DNA of 64,000 bases from Anoplolepis gracilipes (Eukaryota > Arthropoda > Insecta > Hymenoptera > Formicidae), in NCBI RefSeq assembly GCF_047496725.1, contig NC_132979.1:5535501-5599500 (forward strand), given 5' to 3'. The notes beneath the pieces are model-generated. The model worked only from the letters and a program-made list of their open reading frames with translations, did not search any database and had not been told where the DNA came from. Of this stretch, positions 23,776 through 37,085 are shown one piece after another. A program made the position numbers and the translations under genes. Position 1 is the stretch's first letter, and every line of letters starts with the position of its first letter.

Positions 23776-24614
23776 TTATTTCGCCAGGGCAAACCCTATT
23801 CGATTATTGTTGATATCGAACTCGGTGTAATAACGGCTAATAAATATATTGCCTAAAATCCATTGCAATCCACTCAGAATCAAGTCATATCCCTTGAAGC
23901 CGCTCTTACATATCCTAACGCCATTCTGTTTAATCTGCAAAAAATTAAGTACACAATGTGTGAGCGCTTTTTATTCTTAAATAATTTATATCGAATTACA
24001 CAATCGATAATGCTCACTTGAAGAATATAATCCTGAGGACGAAGACTGAACCTCGTACCATTCAGAACAAAACCAATTATAGGCAACTTAGTAATTTGAT
24101 CACAATTTACCTTTGAACAAAAAATAGTATTAAATGACTAATTATTAATTTAACAAATATTAATTTATAATCAGTAACATTTTATGATTTTCCTACAGAA
24201 GGCTATATGGCATTAAAAAAATTTGATTGTTTATTTACGTTTCCATTGCTATCAGCTCCAATTTTTCTGTTAATAACATCGATATCTAATGTTGGACCAA
24301 CTATCAGCGAGGTATACTTGTATCAATAATAGCTTCACAGGTATACGGGCATAAGGTAGTACCTTTTTCAATCAAAGTTTTATCTATTTGGACCCTACAG
24401 CATTATAAAGTTAACAATTTGTTGGAACATGATTAGAGTAATTAAAAAAATAACGTACTCATTCATAATAAACTGCCAGTATCCTTTGCGAGAAACAGAA
24501 ACGTATGTGAAGTTACCTTCATAATATTTGGAATCGGAACCACCTAATATTAATTCACCACTCACCTTGGCCTGAGGATCTCTGCATAGATTATATAGTT
24601 TCTATATTGTAATC

Positions 24615-24615
<1 letters not shown>

Positions 24616-24661
<46 letters not shown>
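24616..24661. repeat. (TA)n microsatellite in AP-D intron 4
   Basis: TA run of about 46 bp between exons 5 and 4. Confidence 0.9.
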
Positions 24662-24665
<4 letters not shown>

Positions 24666-25624
24666 TTTTTAATTAAAAATATTTTTAAATATGTGCAGTG
24701 CACGTGGAAAAAAAATATTTGTACATACTGATTCAGATAAAAACTGAAAACGGCTGGTGACACTAGGCCTTGTTGGAGCATGTTGTAAAAGACAGGCGTC
24801 ACTGCATCGACGGTTAGCGTGGAATAACCCATGCCCAAGACACCGTCAAATTTCATAGCAGCTAAGCCTAATTTGTGGACCACTTCTGTGAATGTTTGGT
24901 TCTGAACATTGAGGCCGGCAACCTATAAAGAAGTTAGTATTAACAATAAAATATTACTGCGTCTAAAAATAACAACATAAAAATATTTGAAAAATATTTA
25001 TAAACTATAATTGTAGATGACTGTATTAGATTATTATTTGTTTAATGATAACTCACATTCACTACGTCAGTAGATAAGTATCCAGACAGAGTCCAAGTGT
25101 TGTATTGAATATTAAACGGAGCACCATTTGGTGTATATGTTCTAGATTTTGTATTATTGTATTTATTCTGATTTGCTGTAAAAATTAGTAAATAATATCA
25201 CAAGTTCAAAATATTGGAAAGATTTTTAGAACTTTTCTTTTTAATCTAAATATAAAATAATTGTATTAAAATATTATATATAAATGCATTTATTGCTTCA
25301 ATTCTTAAGTTATCATTGTTTGTCGAATCTTGTTTATAACTTAAAGTAATGAATGTGATAAATTGCATAAAAAATCTATGCAAATTGAAGTGTTTGATTT
25401 TGTAATATTTACACTACCAATAATTTTAATAATTAAAATTACATCTGCTTTAAAGAAATTCCAATACGTAAAAAAATCTTGATTATATAAAATAACATTC
25501 TATAATTAAAATTATTCCAATATATAATATATTTTGCCTTAATATTAATCATGTCAATGATTTAAATTAAGATCTAGCGCACTATTTTTAAGAAATAATC
25601 AAATTTAATATAATATGTAATTAA

Positions 25625-25682
25625 ATATATATATATATATTTATATATATATAAAATATATATATATATATATATTTATTTT

Positions 25683-25722
<40 letters not shown>
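25625..25722. repeat. (TA)n microsatellites in AP-D intron 2
   Basis: Interrupted TA runs lie directly next to the splice donor of exon 2. Confidence 0.9.
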
Positions 25723-25724
<2 letters not shown>

Positions 25725-26016
25725 TATAAATTACTTACAGCAAGCATTCTTTTCACATTTTATGGATGGTACCCAAAGATTTGCAGAAGTAGTATCAAAT
25801 ATTACTTTAAATTTCTGCGGCGGAGTTCCAATAGAAATAATTCCATAGTACTGAATGTCCGTATAATTGAACACCGATGTTGAGGTAGCACTTGCTTCGA
25901 CCAAAACAATCTGTTGCAAGTCAGTATCAATTTTTTTCAAAGATTGTTGAACAGAATCTATCTTGTACAATGGAACCCTTAAAATAATATAAAAGACATT
26001 TTGTTACATAAATAAA

Positions 26017-26026
26017 CACACACACG

Positions 26027-26090
<64 letters not shown>
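26017..26090. repeat. (CA)n microsatellite in AP-D intron 1
   Basis: A CA run of about 70 bp with a few interruptions, just intronic of exon 2. AP-B and AP-C have TA or TG repeats at the same place. Confidence 0.9.
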
Positions 26091-26092
<2 letters not shown>

Positions 26093-26469
26093 TAATTGTA
26101 TATATATTTATATATTTCCTGCATGATAAAGAGCAGAAATTTAAAAAATATATAAATCATAAAAAGGCACTATACTTTTTTAATTGTCGCAAAAATTAAA
26201 ATTTTATGCAAAAATTGAAATTTTACTTTTTTTTATTACTAAACATACATTTTTATAAAGAAATTGTGTCCAGCTCTAATTAAATCATCAACCGCATTTA
26301 CGTAGATTTTGTCGATTTCAGAAAATTAAATATAATCACACGAGAGATCAATTTTTATAAATTCTATACTTATTATATATATAATGGAATACAATGTGTG
26401 TGCTTACCTTTTGATTTGTGCATCGATCAGAACAAAAAACGCCGTGGTCACCACGAGAAAACGAAACAT

Positions 26470-28148
26470 ACTTCTGAAATTTTTGGCGACTTAAGCTTTG
26501 AATGGCTGAAATTTCAAACGTTCAACTTTTTTTTTATACCTTATGACTGAACGTACGAAAAATAAATAATAGTCGAGTAGAACTTTCGTTTATCGACATG
26601 CGTCTATATATATACAATCACGTTTATTCAAAACACCTCCAGTTTTTTATCAATCAATCAAAATCTAAAGATATATTCTTATTTTCTTAGATTAATGAGG
26701 AAGAAGTGACCAACGTTTCAAAAAAAATACATTGTTTACGTTGACTAGACAGGTAGGCATAAATGAACTTTACAAATGACATTTTGCTCGCCAAAAGTAG
26801 CATTGTAATTGATAACAAGCCCATAGCTGTTTTTACAATAAAATATTGCACTGTTCAAGATTAAGGCACAATTATGCATAAATTATCAAAAATTTATATT
26901 GATAATGCGCAAAGTTAATCGACTGGCGATAAGAAAAGATTAAGTTTTTTTTCTATACCTTGTGACTGAACATATAAAAAATAAATATAGTAGTCGAGTA
27001 TAGAACTTTCGTTTATCGACATGCGTCTATATATACCATCGCGCTCTTTCAAAACACCTTTAGCTTTCTATTGATCTAATCAAAATCTAAAAATATTTTT
27101 TCTTATCAAAAACCTAAATATTTATATTAAGAAAAAATTAATGATAAAGTACAGTACACGTAATGTGGCATATTTTTTTTACTTTGATAAATTTTTGTTT
27201 CGAGACTCAGTAGAGCGACGTCTAGTTCTACTTTAAACATCTTTTTCTAAAAAAATTGTTATTCTACATTTTGTATTTTACTTATTCTAGTAAAGATTGT
27301 AGACTAATTTTTCTTTATAATCATTTGTCTATATAAATATATGTCTTATATTCATTATACCTTATTTTTTTATCAAAAGAGTGTAATTTATTTATATCAA
27401 AATAAAACAATTAAATACATTATCAGAGAAAAACAACTAGATCATTATTGAAATAAAATATATATTGTGAAAAAACTGAAATCAATACATAAGTATATAA
27501 AAGTTATGCATATTTTAACAAATTTACTTGTATTCAGACACTATGTGTATTTTATAATAATATAGTATTATATGTAAATTAAAAGAAAATACATAATTTA
27601 TTATAAAAGATTTCTAACTCATATTTTATTTTAATTTTCGAAAATATCACATATCTGTTTATAACAATGTACCATATAATTATAAATAAAATTATTAATT
27701 AATAAGCATTAACATAAAAAAATTTTATTAAATTGTTGATGAAGTCATTTAAGATATAATTAACAAATTTATTTGTATGCAAGCAGTATATATATATATT
27801 TTTTTTTATAATAATACAGTGTCACATAAATTACAAGAACTACATCATATCATTATATAAATGACAATTTTGCAAATAATTAAACAAATATTTCTTCTTC
27901 AAAGATGAATAATAAAGATGAACATAAAGATATCTCTCGCATATATCTTTATTATTCATTTTTATTTTAATTTCTAAAAAATATCACATTATATTTATTT
28001 ATAACAATGTACATATTTCATAATTATAAATAAAAATAACGAGTTTAATAAGTATTAAACTTTGAAGAAGAAATATTTGTTTAATTATTTGCAAAATTGT
28101 CATTTAGATCTAGCATGAATAATAATTTTATAAGAAAGTAATCGACAT
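26470..28148 (-). promoter_or_regulatory. AP-D 5' flank with a duplicated promoter-like segment
   Basis: A TATA-like GGTATAAAAA (minus strand, 26531-26540) lies about 65 bp above the start codon. CGATAA at 26590-26595 lies 121 bp above it. The segment 26531-26690 is repeated at about 26951-27106, with CGATAA again at 27013-27018. The all-paralog block lies at about 26785-26940. The remainder to 28148 is AT-rich 3' flank of AP-E with no gene seen. Confidence 0.45.
26531..27106. repeat. Tandem duplication of the AP-D proximal promoter segment
   Basis: The two copies, 26531-26690 and about 26951-27106, share ACTTTCGTTTATCGACATGC followed by GTCTATATATA, and further flanking sequence. They are separated by the conserved upstream block. 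Confidence 0.75.
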
Positions 28149-31100
28149 TTATTTTGCCTTTGCAAATCCTACTCTATTATTGTTCATATCAAACTCGGTG
28201 TAATAACTTCTAATAAATACATCGCCCAGAATCCATTGTATTCCATTTGGACTCAGGTCAGCTGCCTGGAAGCCGGTCGAACATGAGCCGTCGTTATTCT
28301 GTAAAGAATTAAGTACGCAGTTTATGTGAATGTCTTATTTTTAAATAATTAAAACCAATTTACGATTCATAGTATTCACCTGAATAATATAGTCCTTACC
28401 GGTAAGATTTAATATACTACCATTTATAATAAAAGAGATTGTAGGTAACTTATAAGTCTGACTGCAAGGCTTCAAATAAAAGAGATTATCAAATTAATAA
28501 TAATATTTTAACAAATATTAATTTATGTTTCAGTAACTTTATATAATTCTTCTTTAGAAAGGCTGTTCCTTTGTGAAAAGTTGATTGTTTACTTACTACT
28601 CCTACCATCATTGCGTTAATCATCATAACGTCTTTAGGTGATCCAACTATTAACGAGGTACCTGTATCGGCGATAGCTTGGCAGCTCATTGGGCAAAGGC
28701 TGATACTACCGCGGTGATTATTTATTATAATACTACAATAGTAGCAATTTGTTAGAACATGATTAGATGGGTAATATAAAAAATAACGTACTTATCCACT
28801 TTAAATTGCCAGTATCCTTTGCGAATAACAGAAACATATGTGAAGTCGCCTTTATAATATTTGGAATCGGAACCACCAAATATCAATTCACCACCTGGCT
28901 TAGCTTTAGGATTTCTGAATAGAGATTATGTATTTTTTATGTTATAATATATTTTTTTATTAAAAACAATTTTAGACATGCGCAGTGCACATTGAAAAAA
29001 GATACAAACTTAGCTAGATGAAAACTGAAAACACCTGATGATAAGTTTTGTTGAACCATGTTGTAGAAGACAGGCACCACTCCATCGACGGATATCGACG
29101 GATAAGCCATTCCCATGATACCATCAAACTTTGCAAAAACAAATGTTCCGCCTGGCTCATCCGTCACTTCCGCGAACGTTTGCTTTTTAACAACGAGATT
29201 ACTAATCTATCAAAAAATTTATATTAATAATAAAGTATCACTAATTATAAGAATAACAAAAAAATACTTATGTTAGAACATGTTTGTAAACTACAATTGT
29301 AGTTGTGACTGTATTTAATTAATTATTTAATTAATGATAACTTACGTTTACGTTGTCAGTAGATAGGAATCCAATCGTACTGCCAGTGCCATACTGAATA
29401 TAAAATAGAGTACCATTTTTTATATATGTGCTGGACTTACTGCTATCATATTTATTATGAAGTTCTGTAAAAAATAGTAAATAATATCACAAGTTAACAA
29501 TGTTAAAGGAATTTTAAAAATAAAGAGACTTTCTTATTATTATAATTTAAATACACAATAATTGTTTGAATTAAGTAGTTATATATACAAATGCATTCGT
29601 CGCTTTTATTTTTGAGTTATCATTACTTGTCAAAGCTTAACATTAAATTCTAAAATGTTAATAATTTAACATATTAACATTATTTTAATATACATCTTGA
29701 GATTAAACACTTTAAATAATTAAGATCTTCAATATTGTTAAGCAATTATCAATATAATTAAATACAAAATGTATATGTATATATAAATAATAAAATATTA
29801 GATAACATATTTACATACATAAATATTTATTATTTCGCGCTTATTAAATATATAGTGAAATGTTTTTAGAAAAATGTTTTAAAAATTTCTCTATTTTTTT
29901 CTATGATCAAAGAAGGAAATATCAAATAAATTTATTTTAGTGCTGTTCATTAGACAGAAGCATATCTGTAAGCGACACGATTGATAGTGTACTTGCATGC
30001 GATTTACGGATATAAGTCCATCTAAAATATAGCGCTAATTGTATGAATGAAAGTTGTTTAATAATTCTTCTTTCGTTAAACATAGTTAAAAAAATTATAC
30101 AAGATTTTTTGACTTATTTATGAATAAATATAACTGTGTATTAGTGGACATGAGTCAAATTAACATTCTGTATATAAAACTAGAAGAGATTATGTGGTAA
30201 GGAAATTTGCGCATTTTTAAGTTCAAGTAGAAGGAGTAAAATATGCACGTGTAATTATAAGAGCACTACTAGAGACTTTGGAAATTTATGTGTTAATTTA
30301 AACAATTATTTGTGTGTTATTAACAATTTTCCGCTTATTTTATAAAATAAAAATACTTGAATTTTCAGGAATGTTTTGTATATTTTATAAAAAAATTTAT
30401 ATAAGAAATGTTTCATCTGTAAATAATTGCAAATACTGTAGTTTCTAAGTTAATTCTTTTGTTAGTTCTTTATTTAGACTAGTATTTTATGAAGTTTTTG
30501 TTTAGTATTTCATGAAGAGTCATTGTAAAAATTTCAATGCCGATCATATACGGGTGCGCAATCTTTCCTATAAAGATAGTTTCAGCAAATGTTAAATAGG
30601 AAAGTTTGCATAGAGATTTTGTTTATTTTAATGAGAGAAGAAATTAAAATAAATTTGTTATGCAATCAATTTTAAAATCAAACAAAGATAAAGAATACTT
30701 TTTTTTTGTTTTTATTTTATTTACTGTATTTATTTGCATTTTACATAAAAAATAAAACAGCATAAAATATTATTATATTATTATAATTATAATCTATTTT
30801 TTGTAGTAATAAAAAAATGTCTATTATTATTATTATTTTTATTTACATTTGTTTTCAAACCAAAAAGTATCTTTTCTACCCATATGCAATCTCTTCTACC
30901 CATGTGTGCAATCTGACTTACCCGGTTAGGAGAGATCGCGTAAAAAATTGAATTTCTGAAAACTGTATTAAAAAACTTTATTATCCTAACAAAAATGATA
31001 AATGAATTGGAATATTATTCACTATTAATATACCCATATCATTTCACTACATTATTAATATACCCAAGAGAACACATTTGTAAACTTAATTTTAAAAATT

Positions 31101-32341
31101 AAGGAACATTCGATAATTAATTATTTTTTTCTGAATTATGTATAATCTCTCTAGCTTTATTTCATTTATTAACCACATTATACAATACTTACCGTATTTA
31201 CTAACAATAATATACTTACCACAACCAAGACTTATGCACTTTATGGATGGTACCCAAAGATTTGAAGAACCAGTATCAAATAGTATTTTAAACATCTGTG
31301 GCGGAGTTCCGATACTGATTTCACCATAGTACTGCACGTCTTGATAATCGTCCAAAGATTCCGTTGTAATATTATGTTCAGCCAAATCTTGTTGCGAGTC
31401 GATATCAATTTTTTCCAAAGTTTGTCGGGCAGAATCTATCTTGTGTAATGACAGCCTTGAATTAATATAGAAATAATTTTATTACATGTTTGCATATATT
31501 TATATATATGTATAAACATACATACACATATGTAAATTGTAGATTTAAATTTTTATTGATATAAATAGCAGATATTCCAAAAAATACAAGATATGGAGAA
31601 ATTATACAAGTTTAATTTTTATTCTAGAATAATCAATTTTAAATATGTATTTACAATATAAATAAAGAAAGATCATACATTTAAGCATAATTATATCAAA
31701 AATTTTGATTAATTAAATTGATGATTGATTTAGATATTAAAATATTGCTTAGACATTATATTATTTAATTAATTTAAAGTCTTAAATAAAATTATTATAA
31801 CTCAATAAGTTTTGATTTTTAGTAGTAAAGATAACATTGCATGCAAAAATCTTATACAAAACAAAATAATTTCAAATAAGGTGACTTTATATTGCTAAAC
31901 GATACATATATGTAGAGAGTAAATACATAACAAATAGAGCAAATCAGTAATTTATAAATTTTAATTTAATTTATACAATTTACTTATTTACTATTTATTA
32001 TTTTCAGAAAGTGGTTTACAATTATATGTGTATTTTACCATAAATCACACTATTTATGCTAATCTCACTTATTGTTAGAAACATGATAAAATAAACGAAA
32101 GCGACAGCTTCACGAATTTACAGAAAATCTTTTTTTTTAAACTTCTACTTTTTTACTAAAATATATTTCTAGAACATGTTAATTATCGTTTTTATTCAAT
32201 TCTATGAAACTAGATGAGAAAGAGAAAAAGATTGATTTTTATAATTTCGATACAATGCCGATAAATAATGCAGTACGCTGACCTCTGAAAATCCGCGTTG
32301 ATCAGGGTGAATAGCGCAGTTGTTGCCAGAAGACGAAACAT
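28149..32341 (-). CDS. AP-E: pepsin/cathepsin D-like aspartic protease, intact (369 aa)
   Basis: Exons: 32283-32341, 31220-31455, 29346-29464, 29010-29206, 28792-28914, 28597-28732, 28380-28469 and 28149-28298; total 1110 nt, in frame. The signal peptide is MFRLLATTALFTLINA. The first catalytic loop is FDTGSSNLWVPS (Asp80), the flap is QYGTGSTIGF, and the second loop is ADTGTSLIVGS (Asp267). All three are canonical, the most typical in the array. The N-lobe disulfide pair CISLGC is kept. There is no polyproline loop before WILGDVFIRSYY, and it ends EFDMNNNRVGFAKAK. Intron 2 is long (1755 bp) and shows no gene. It lies between the two pseudogene copies AP-D and AP-F. Confidence 0.93.
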
Positions 32342-34046
32342 GTTTTCGAAACAATTTTTCGACATCTAAAGCTTCGAATTGCGAAATTTCAAATATCTTT
32401 TTGCAACTAAACGCACAGAAAATTAAAGCAGTCAACCACTAGCGTTTTGACTAACGCTACTTATCGATATACGACAGTTATATACACGATTGCATGCGCT
32501 TGCATGTTGAGTAGTATTCGTGCTGGGAGGGATTAGTATAACATGACAACGCACAAAATGTTCGAAAAATCCTGATAAATTTTTATCAATTAATTAAATT
32601 TAATAAGATATTTTGTATGCACAATTTTTTTTAATTACTACAATGTGTATTTAAATAAATCATTAATAATTAATGAAGTAAAAAAAGCGATCAACGCTTC
32701 AAAAAAGAACATTGTTTATGTCAACTAAAGCCATGCCTGGGAAGCCATGCAACACTGGACTTTGTAAGTTATTTTGTTTTGTTTGCAAGAAACAGCACTG
32801 TGGTTAATTGACTACAACAATCCATATCAGTTACTTTCACAACAAAGTATCGCGCTATTCAAGGTTGAGGTACAATTATACATAAATTATACTGATAAAA
32901 TTTATGCTGATGATATGCAAACTTTGTCGGTTAACGATAAGAAAAGTTTTCTTCCATCAAAACTTATGCAGATGAATTTTAATAAGATTGACGACAAGGT
33001 ACTGATACAACGGGATATAATATATTTTTTGTAATTTTAAATAGATTTTTGTTTCAGTTTATGGCACAGCTTACTATCGTCCTTTTCAATAATTCCTGTT
33101 ATTCTATACTTTATTTTTATTTATGTGGATAAAAATTAATTATATATATATATATATTTTTTGATTACTTTATATCTGCATAAATATGCTTTTGTGTCTG
33201 ATTGAATATCTTTATAAAATTGTTGCTAGTTTCCCACTCGATTTTATATTAGAGAGAAAATGTCAAAAGAGGTCATTTTTTGGTAACTTCTAATTTTTGC
33301 TGTTATATATCTCTATAATTAAGCCTTAAATTAAAATTGTATTAAAGTACTTCAATCTGAAATTAACTGAAGTTAATCTTTTAACTCCACAAAATTTAAA
33401 AAACCCTTCTTTTTCAATCACTTATAACTCGAAAATGATTGATACCTCAACATTTTCGCTAAAAGGATATCTAGTAATTACGATATACCCTATATATAAT
33501 TTAAATCAATGATAAAAAATATTTTTATTGCTGTTGAATAATTAATATTTTTAACAATTTTTTTTCAAGATGATTGTGGCGCGATTATATAATATTTACA
33601 CGTGCAATAATAATGTTGTTCTTTTTGTGTAGAGATAGAAGTGTTACAAGTCTCTCTGTTAAATAATAGCGACGGACAAGAGGCTGACGTAGAGAATTAT
33701 ATTTCTGAAGAAATTTTAATACTTTGTTCAGGAGAATTTGACATCTTGTCGCGTCATAACATACATTATATACGATGTAGAAGAACATTCTCTTATACAT
33801 GTGAACCATTCGCATGATTACCGATATTATTATAATATTTAAATAAATATTTAAGTAAATATTGTTATAGCTATTGCTATAGATATACTGTAAAAGTAAA
33901 TAACAATAAATTGCAAGTATAATTATAAATAAAAATATAAAACAGCAAGATTGAACGATTGAAAAAATAGTCTTAATTATTAGCGAGATTGTCAGATCTA
34001 ATTCAAACGAAGATAAAGGTAAAATTAAAAAAAAGACAATCGACAT
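32342..34046 (-). promoter_or_regulatory. AP-E 5' flank and AP-F 3' flank
   Basis: CGATAA at 32461-32466 (within TATCGATA) lies 120 bp above the AP-E start codon. The all-paralog block is at about 32765-32945. About 33240-33500 resembles half of the CAGGGTGT element at 54.7-55.1 kb. About 33650-33850 resembles the 3' flanks of AP-A/B/C. No gene is seen; the open frames here are AT-rich and unlike any family. Confidence 0.4.
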
Positions 34047-37000
34047 TTATTTTGACGGAGCAAATCCCACTTGGTTTTTTCCCATATCAAACACGGTATA
34101 GTAAGGACCAAGAAATACATCGCCCAGAATCCATAGGAATGAGCCTTTTTGGAATCCACTCGAACATATCACAGTGCCATTATTCGCTATATTCTACAAA
34201 AAATTAAAATATACAACATGAATACTTCGTATTCTTAAATAATTTAAACTGAATTATGATTCGTGATACGTTACCTTAAGAATGTAATCCTTACCCGTGA
34301 GGTTGAACTTCTTACCACTCAGAATAAAATTGATTATAGGCATCTCAGAAATCTGATTGCAGTCCACCTTTAAAGAAAAGAAAATATCAAATTAATAATT
34401 AATGTTTTAACAAATATTAATTTATATTTAATAATACTTTATAATTTTTCAGAAAGTTATACCATTGTGAAAAATATGACTGCTTACTTACGTGTCCTTT
34501 ACTATCAGCTCCAATGTTTTCATTAATAATGTTGATATCTGATGATGGTTAAAGAGGTACCTGCGTCAGCAATAGCTTGGCAGCTATTGTTGCACAGGAC
34601 TATGCTAACACCTATGCTAACACCGTTGACACTACAGCGTGATAATGTTAATAATTTGTTACAATATGATCAGCGTCATTTAAAAAATAACGTACCTATC
34701 CATGGTAAATTGCCAGTATCCTTTGTAAGTAACAGGGAAGATATCACCTTCGTAATGATCGGAACCACCTAATGTCAGGTCACCACCTATCCCGGCTAAA
34801 GAGTTTCTGCAGAAATTATTTATTTTTTATATTTTAACATATATAATATTTTATTTTTTAATATATAACATATTTTTGTTACTAAATATAGTTTTAGACA
34901 TGCACTGTGCATAAAGAAAAATGATACCGATTCAGATAAAAGCTGAAAACAGGTTGCGACACTAGGCCTTGCTTGACCATATTGTTGAAGACAGGCGTCA
35001 CTCCATCGACGGCTATCCTGTGATAGCCCATACCCAAGATACCGTCAAACTTTGTAAACAAAAACATTAAGCTCTCTTCAGTCGCTTCGGCAAATGTTTG
35101 ACGCTGAACATTGAGACCGGCAACCTATATGTAAATACATGTAAATTGATATAAAATATCAATTTAAGAATAAATAAAGAAATAATAAATAATATAAATG
35201 CTTAATAAATGTTTATAAATTATGATTAGTAGTTGTAATTATATTACTGGATTGTTTGTTTAATAATGGCTCACATTCACTATATCAGTAGATAAGAATC
35301 CAGCCAAATTGCCAGTGCCATACTGAATCTGAACCGAAGCACCATTTGATTCATATGTGCTGGATTTACTGCTATCATATTTGTTATAAAATACTGTAAA
35401 AAATAATAAGTAATATAATAATAAGTTAACAATGTTAGGAAGATTTTAAAAATAAATAGATTTTCTTATTAATCTAAATACATTATAATGTATTTGAATT
35501 ATCAGATATACTTATATAAAATGCATTTATCGTTTTCATCTTTTTAGAGTTTTATATTAATCAAAATCACTATTTATCAAAATTTATTTATAAGTCGAAA
35601 GAGTGAGTATGACAAATTGCATAAAAATAAGTCTGTACATCGAAATTGAAAAAACTTGAGTTTATAATATTTATAGTATTAATAATTTTAATTTTTGAAA
35701 TTGTAACTATTAATACAATAACTATTCTGTTGAATTGAATAGAATTCTATAATATTAATATTGTTTTCATATACATTTTAACTTGGTATCAATTATTTTA
35801 AATATTTAAAACTTTCTTCAATTTTTGCAGTTATAATCAATATTACTAAATATGTACATATATAAATAATAACATCTTATATAAATTGTAATATATTCAT
35901 ATGCAAATTGTTAATTAATTCGCGTCCATTAAATACATGATATCACAATAAATATATCGAAAACTTCTGTATCATTTATTTTTTACGATGATTAATTTAA
36001 GAAATATTGAATAAAATTCACTTTAGCATCATTTAGACATTTATCTACACGCGACTAGTAGTGTATGTTTGCGTGGTTACATATATTATTTGGCGTACGA
36101 TTCAGATATATATATATATAGATATCTGAAGAAAGACACTGATTGAGCGAAACTTATTTAATAATATCTCTTTGTGCAAATTCAGTAAGTGCAAATTAAT
36201 TAAGGTTCTATATGCTAAGCTACTTACAAGTAAAATTTTTACACATCATGGATGGTACCCAAAGATTTGAAGAATCAGTATCAAATAGTATTTTAAATTT
36301 CTGTGGTGGAGTTCCTGTGATGGATATTTCGCCATAGTACTGAGCGTCCACATTGTTGGACAAAAATTCCGATACAGTACTTTTTTCTAACATTTGTTGC
36401 AAGTTGATACCAACTTTCTTTAAAATGTTTCGAATAGAATCCCTCTTGTGCAATAAAATTCTTAAAGTAACAAAAAGAACATTTGTTTTATATTATATTA
36501 CATACATACATATTGCATCTATTTATTTCTAAAATATTATTTAATTTACAATCAAAAATTTTAAATATAATAATTATAACTTATAAGAAATTTTGATTTT
36601 TAATTAAAGATAATATCACATGTAATGTTGTATATACATAAGGACCCTAGAAGTAATTAAAATACAATAAGCACAACGCACTAATATTTATAGTTTATTT
36701 ATCAGAAAATAGTTTACAATTAAATGTTTTAACTGCGAATTATAGTAATTATGCTAATCTCATTTAAGAACGCGTTAACATAGATAAATAAAAGCAAAAA
36801 ATTTTATTTTTTTATCAAAAAACGAAAAATATATTTTTATAAAGAGATTTCACGTAATTGTTATTGAAATGTTAATCATTTTTGTACAACTTTGGTATCA
36901 ATTTCAGAAAATTGAATGCGATCATAAAAGGAAGAGAGATCAATCAAAGAGTATAATTTTAATTTATAGATTTATTACATCGATATACAATACATTGCAA

Positions 37001-37085
37001 TGTATGTGTTGAAACTATTGTACCTCTGGAGCTCTGCATTGATCAATACGAAGAGTATTGTAGTCATTATGAAAAGGCGAAACAT
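34047..37085 (-). pseudogene. AP-F: aspartic protease pseudogene (8-bp deletion, both DTG motifs altered)
   Basis: Exons: 37024-37085, 36228-36460, 35275-35393, 34928-35124, 34696-34806, 34492-34631, 34275-34367 and 34047-34193. The signal peptide is MFRLFIMTTILFVLINA. The first catalytic motif is FDTDSSNLWVPS (Gly to Asp), preceded by an extra residue in ISITGTPPQ. The second is ADAGTSL (Thr to Ala). Right after TSL an 8-bp deletion removes the IVG codons and shifts the frame to a stop about ten codons later. The coding length of 1102 nt is out of frame and would be restored by 8 nt. A 12-bp tandem duplication (CTATGCTAACAC, about 34611-34634) adds four codons earlier in the same exon. The flap QYGTGN and the C-terminus VFDMGKNQVGFAPSK look normal, so decay is recent. 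Confidence 0.85.

Larger units (their letters stand above)
23776..26469 (-). pseudogene. AP-D: aspartic protease pseudogene (frameshift, both DTG motifs lost)
   Basis: The eight exons are all recognisable: 26408-26469, 25739-25977, 25057-25175, 24729-24922, 24459-24581, 24239-24394, 24018-24110 and 23776-23934, with good splice sites. The signal peptide reads MFRFLVVTTAFFVLIDAQ. The first catalytic motif is FDTTSANLWVPS (Gly to Thr) and the second is IIDTS (Gly to Ser). Immediately after the second motif, exon 6 has 2 extra bases (GTATACC where the paralogs have GTACC) and reads into TGA within three codons. The coding length of 1145 nt is not a multiple of three. The flap reads QYNTWT. Loss of catalytic residues in both lobes before or alongside the frameshift suggests a pseudoprotease stage, then decay. 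A sequencing error could explain the indel but not the two motif changes. Confidence 0.85.

Noticed and set aside
24239..24394. Alternative splicing that would rescue AP-D
   Set aside because: The exon 6 borders match all paralogs exactly. The length excess is explained by two bases inside the exon, and no nearby alternative GT/AG pair restores the frame without losing the catalytic segment.
32774..33034. An 86-codon plus-strand open frame upstream of AP-E
   Set aside because: It coincides with the conserved non-coding upstream block; equivalent blocks of the other five copies are not open.
33585..34046. A 153-codon minus-strand open frame downstream of AP-F
   Set aside because: It is Ile/Leu/Tyr/Asn-rich from AT-rich DNA and lies in a flank that is repeated but not open downstream of the other copies.
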